The position numbers and the translations under genes were made by a program. The notes under the pieces were generated by a model. The model worked only from the letters and a program-made list of their open reading frames with translations, searched no databases and was not told where the DNA came from. A stretch of DNA of 64,000 nucleotides from Actinomycetota bacterium (GTDB lineage: Bacteria; Actinomycetota; Thermoleophilia; Gaiellales; Gaiellaceae), in contig VAWI01000011.1 in NCBI GenBank assembly GCA_005884005.1, positions 42,030 to 106,029 on the forward strand, written 5' to 3'. Positions 61,916 to 64,000 of this stretch are shown one piece after another (positions within the stretch are counted from its first letter, which is position 1; each line of letters opens with the position of its first letter).

Positions 61916-62826
61916 AGAAGCTGCTACCTGCGGTCGGGGTCGCCACCCTGATCGCCGCTGCGAGCGCAGCGTGGACGCTGGCCGCCCCGGCAGGCAATGG
62001 CGGGGCGAAAGCAGAGGTCTCCAGTTACGCGAAGCTGCCGCCGCTACCCGCTGCGGTGAAGAGCCGCGGCAGGTGGTTGATCGGCGTCAAGTGCGACTTC
62101 CCGCCGTTCGGCTACATCACCGCGAGCGGGAAGCACGCCGGCTACGACGTCGAGGTCGCGAAGGCGTTCGCGCGGATCGCGTTCGGCCACGGAAACCGGG
62201 TCAGCTATACGTGCGTGACGACGCCGAGCCGCATCCCGACGCTGCAGTCGAAGCGGGTCGACATCATCATCTCGACGCTGACGTACACGAAGGCGCGCGC
62301 CGAGGTGATCGACTACTCGCTCCCGTACTACGGGGCGACGGGGCGGCTGCTCGTCCCCAACAACTCGAATATTACGAGGCTGAGCGACATGTCGGGCAAG
62401 ACGATCTCAACGACCCGGGGCTCGATCTACGACCGCTGGCTGCACAACTGTTACAAGAGCACGAATGTGATCCTGACCGACACGACGAGCTCGTCGCTGC
62501 TCGCGGTGCAGGACAAGCGGGCGGCCGGATTCATGTTCGACGACGCCTTCCTGGTCGGCGTCGCAGCGAATGACCCGAACACGAAGCTCCTGAGCAGCAG
62601 ATTCCTGGACATCCCGTGGGGGATCGGGATCCGCAAGGGCGAGAGCGACATGCGGGCCTGGGTGAACTCGCGCATCAAGCTGATGAAGGCGCGAGATCAG
62701 TTCTGGCTGATCATGCGCCACACCATCCCTCGCCGGTTCTACGCGACTTTCAAGAACAACGTGCCGCGCCCCACCAACACGCTCAAGTATCCGACGGGGC
62801 CGGATCCCGAGACGATCTGTCGCTAA
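61912..62826 (+). CDS. gluB: polar amino-acid ABC importer, substrate-binding protein
   Basis: 304 aa, family 3 solute-binding protein with Sec signal ([22 protein letters not shown]) and no lipobox cysteine, so it is free or anchored differently from most Gram-positive homologues. Motifs: [29 protein letters not shown] near residue 60, [22 protein letters not shown] near residue 118 and [11 protein letters not shown]. The C-terminal [11 protein letters not shown] is atypical. Three cysteines in the mature part may form a disulfide. Likely glutamate/glutamine-type ligand, unproven. Confidence 0.88.
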   Translation: MKKLLPAVGVATLIAAASAAWTLAAPAGNGGAKAEVSSYAKLPPLPAAVKSRGRWLIGVKCDFPPFGYITASGKHAGYDVEVAKAFARIAFGHGNRVSYTCVTTPSRIPTLQSKRVDIIISTLTYTKARAEVIDYSLPYYGATGRLLVPNNSNITRLSDMSGKTISTTRGSIYDRWLHNCYKSTNVILTDTTSSSLLAVQDKRAAGFMFDDAFLVGVAANDPNTKLLSSRFLDIPWGIGIRKGESDMRAWVNSRIKLMKARDQFWLIMRHTIPRRFYATFKNNVPRPTNTLKYPTGPDPETICR

Positions 62827-62890
62827 ACGGGTGACTGACGGAGCGGCCGCCGTTTGCGCGGCCGGTCCGTCCTAACGACCCGAGCCTTCA

Positions 62891-63616
62891 ATGCGCCTTC
62901 TCGCAAGCTTCGAGTGGTCCTTCATCTGGGAGAACCGCGGCGTCTTCCTCGACGGCCTCTGGAAGACGCTTCAGGTGTCACTGATCGGGATTGCTGGCGC
63001 GCTCGGTCTCGGTGTTGTGCTGGGGGCAGCGCGCGCGCACCGCATTCCGGTCGTGAGCCAGGTCGCCGCGATCTACGTCGAGGTGATCCGGAACACCCCG
63101 ATTCTGGTTCAGGTGTTCTTCGTCTACTTCGGGCTCAGCGAGCCGCCGTTCAACATCAGGCTCCCGGCGTTCACGGCTGCCTGGCTGATGCTCGTTATCT
63201 GGGGCGGCGCCTTCAACACGGAGAACTTCCGCGCGGGCTTCGAGGCGGTGCCCGGTCGCTACCGCGAGGCGGGAAGTGCTTTGGGGTTTAGCCGCCTCGC
63301 GACCTTCCTCAACGTGACGCTGCCGATCGGAGGACGAATCGCCATCCCCTCCTCCATCAACACCTCCATCTCCGTGCTCAAGAACAGCGCCCTGATCGGG
63401 CCGGCGATCAGCCTGCCCGAGCTCACGTACCAGGCGTACAGCCTCGAGAGCGTGAGCTTCCGGGCCACCGAGATCTACTTCACGCTTGCCCTCGTCTATC
63501 TCGCTGTCGTCTGGGCGCTCTCGGTCCTGATCCGGGCGCTCGAGGCCCGGCTTGCCCTGCCTGAAGCTCGGCGGGTCCGGACTCGCCGCCAGCAACGGTT
63601 GCAAGAGGCCGCGTAG
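62891..63616 (+). CDS. gluC: polar amino-acid ABC importer, permease
   Basis: 241 aa, HisM-type permease with five helices. EVIRNTPILVQVFFVYFGL near residue 57 is the family segment contacting the binding protein. The EAA loop GFEAVPGRYREAGSALGFS near residue 117 docks on the ATPase. ATG 62891 starts MRLLASFEWSFIWENRGVFLDGL. A 64-bp gap from the binding-protein gene holds no hairpin I can support. Confidence 0.9.
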   Translation: MRLLASFEWSFIWENRGVFLDGLWKTLQVSLIGIAGALGLGVVLGAARAHRIPVVSQVAAIYVEVIRNTPILVQVFFVYFGLSEPPFNIRLPAFTAAWLMLVIWGGAFNTENFRAGFEAVPGRYREAGSALGFSRLATFLNVTLPIGGRIAIPSSINTSISVLKNSALIGPAISLPELTYQAYSLESVSFRATEIYFTLALVYLAVVWALSVLIRALEARLALPEARRVRTRRQQRLQEAA

Positions 63617-64000
63617 ATGCCGGATTGGGCGGGACCGGTCTTCAGGTACGTCGTCGAGCATGGGCTGCCCTTTACGCTCAAGATCGCCGGGGCCTCAGTC
63701 CTCGGCAGCGCCGTGATCGGCATCGTCCTCGGCACCCTGCTCACGATCCGTTTCTTGCCGCTGCGAGCCCTGATCCGGCTCTACATCGAAGTCTGGCGAG
63801 GTCTGCCGCTGATCGTGACACTGTTTCTGATCGTCTACGCGCTGCCGCAGACGCCCTTCCACCTCACCTTCCGTCCTTGGGTCGGCGCCGCCATCGGCCT
63901 GACGCTCTGGGGAAGCGCCCAGGTGGCGGAGGCGACGCGCGGTGCGGTCGAGTCGATCCCACGCGAGCAGCACGAGGCCGCGTCGGCGCTGGGCTTCGGC
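63617..64000 (+). CDS. gluD: polar amino-acid ABC importer, second permease (3' end outside window)
   Basis: The first 128 residues are visible. The start follows the previous stop TAG directly. YIEVWRGLPLIVTLFLIVYALP near residue 57 and the EAA loop GAVESIPREQHEAASALGFG at the window edge match the companion permease. The order ATPase, binding protein, permease, permease is that of gluABCD in Corynebacterium. Confidence 0.88.
   Translation, partial: MPDWAGPVFRYVVEHGLPFTLKIAGASVLGSAVIGIVLGTLLTIRFLPLRALIRLYIEVWRGLPLIVTLFLIVYALPQTPFHLTFRPWVGAAIGLTLWGSAQVAEATRGAVESIPREQHEAASALGFG

Overview
The window is about 64 kb of high-GC DNA with many GTG/TTG starts, dense same-strand operons and frequent 1-4 nt stop/start overlaps. 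The gene content is actinobacterial: an FhaA-FhaB-PstP-FtsW/RodA-PBP-PknB operon, a G6PD assembly protein (OpcA), SufS/SufU with a Rieske protein, a GluABCD-type amino-acid importer and a caa3-type cytochrome oxidase. I infer a deep-branching actinobacterium of the Thermoleophilia (Gaiellales/Solirubrobacterales) type; this comes from gene content only. No rRNA, tRNA, CRISPR array, phage or transposase gene was seen.

Layout. 1-1.1 kb: end of a secreted beta-propeller protein. 1.1-4.0 kb: sufS, sufU, Rieske ferredoxin, an O-methyltransferase. 4.0-4.5 kb: a predicted structured RNA with its own terminator between inverted repeats. 4.5-10.5 kb (minus): two MMPL exporters, an NmrA/NDUFA9-like oxidoreductase and dCTP deaminase. 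10.6-13.4 kb (plus): GABA aminotransferase and a sensor Ser/Thr kinase. 13.4-21.5 kb (minus): the cell-wall/division operon fhaA-fhaB-pstP-ftsW-pbp-pknB-ddl, then a third kinase to 23.2 kb. 23.4-26.6 kb: two small membrane-protein genes, a 3 x 111 bp tandem repeat, an HNH nuclease and a rhodanese. 26.7-30.6 kb (minus): a nitrogen operon glnA-GNAT-glnB-amt-small Cys protein. 30.8-34.2 kb (plus): an ABC-2 exporter and a second glutamine synthetase. 34.3-37.2 kb (minus): a lipoprotein beta-propeller, a PRC-barrel protein and two DUF2269-like membrane proteins. 37.2-39.7 kb: a PdtaS/PdtaR-like histidine kinase and ANTAR response regulator plus a NIPSNAP protein. 39.7-41.6 kb: ABC-F protein. 41.7-50.6 kb: pentose phosphate genes (tkt divergent from rpiB-tal-hydrolase-pgi-gnd-zwf-opcA). 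50.6-54.0 kb: two tandem ECF sigma/membrane-protein pairs. 54-56.5 kb (minus): secreted metallopeptidase and amidase. 56.5-60.6 kb (minus): ctaC-ctaD-ctaB and a 57-residue membrane protein. 60.6-64 kb: a hypothetical gene and a polar amino-acid ABC importer running off the window.

How the parts connect. Nitrogen is the main theme: two glutamine synthetases, PII, Amt and the amino-acid importer. Both glutamine synthetase genes carry leader terminators preceded by the same small hairpin, which resembles RNA targets of ANTAR antiterminators, and an ANTAR regulator with its kinase is encoded 4.6 kb beyond the second synthetase. This is the most interesting regulatory hypothesis here. A second theme is short palindromic elements: at least two dispersed hairpin families plus several inserts of about 110-190 bp that sit exactly at gene boundaries and duplicate start or stop codons, and one element copy that is translated inside an acetyltransferase gene.
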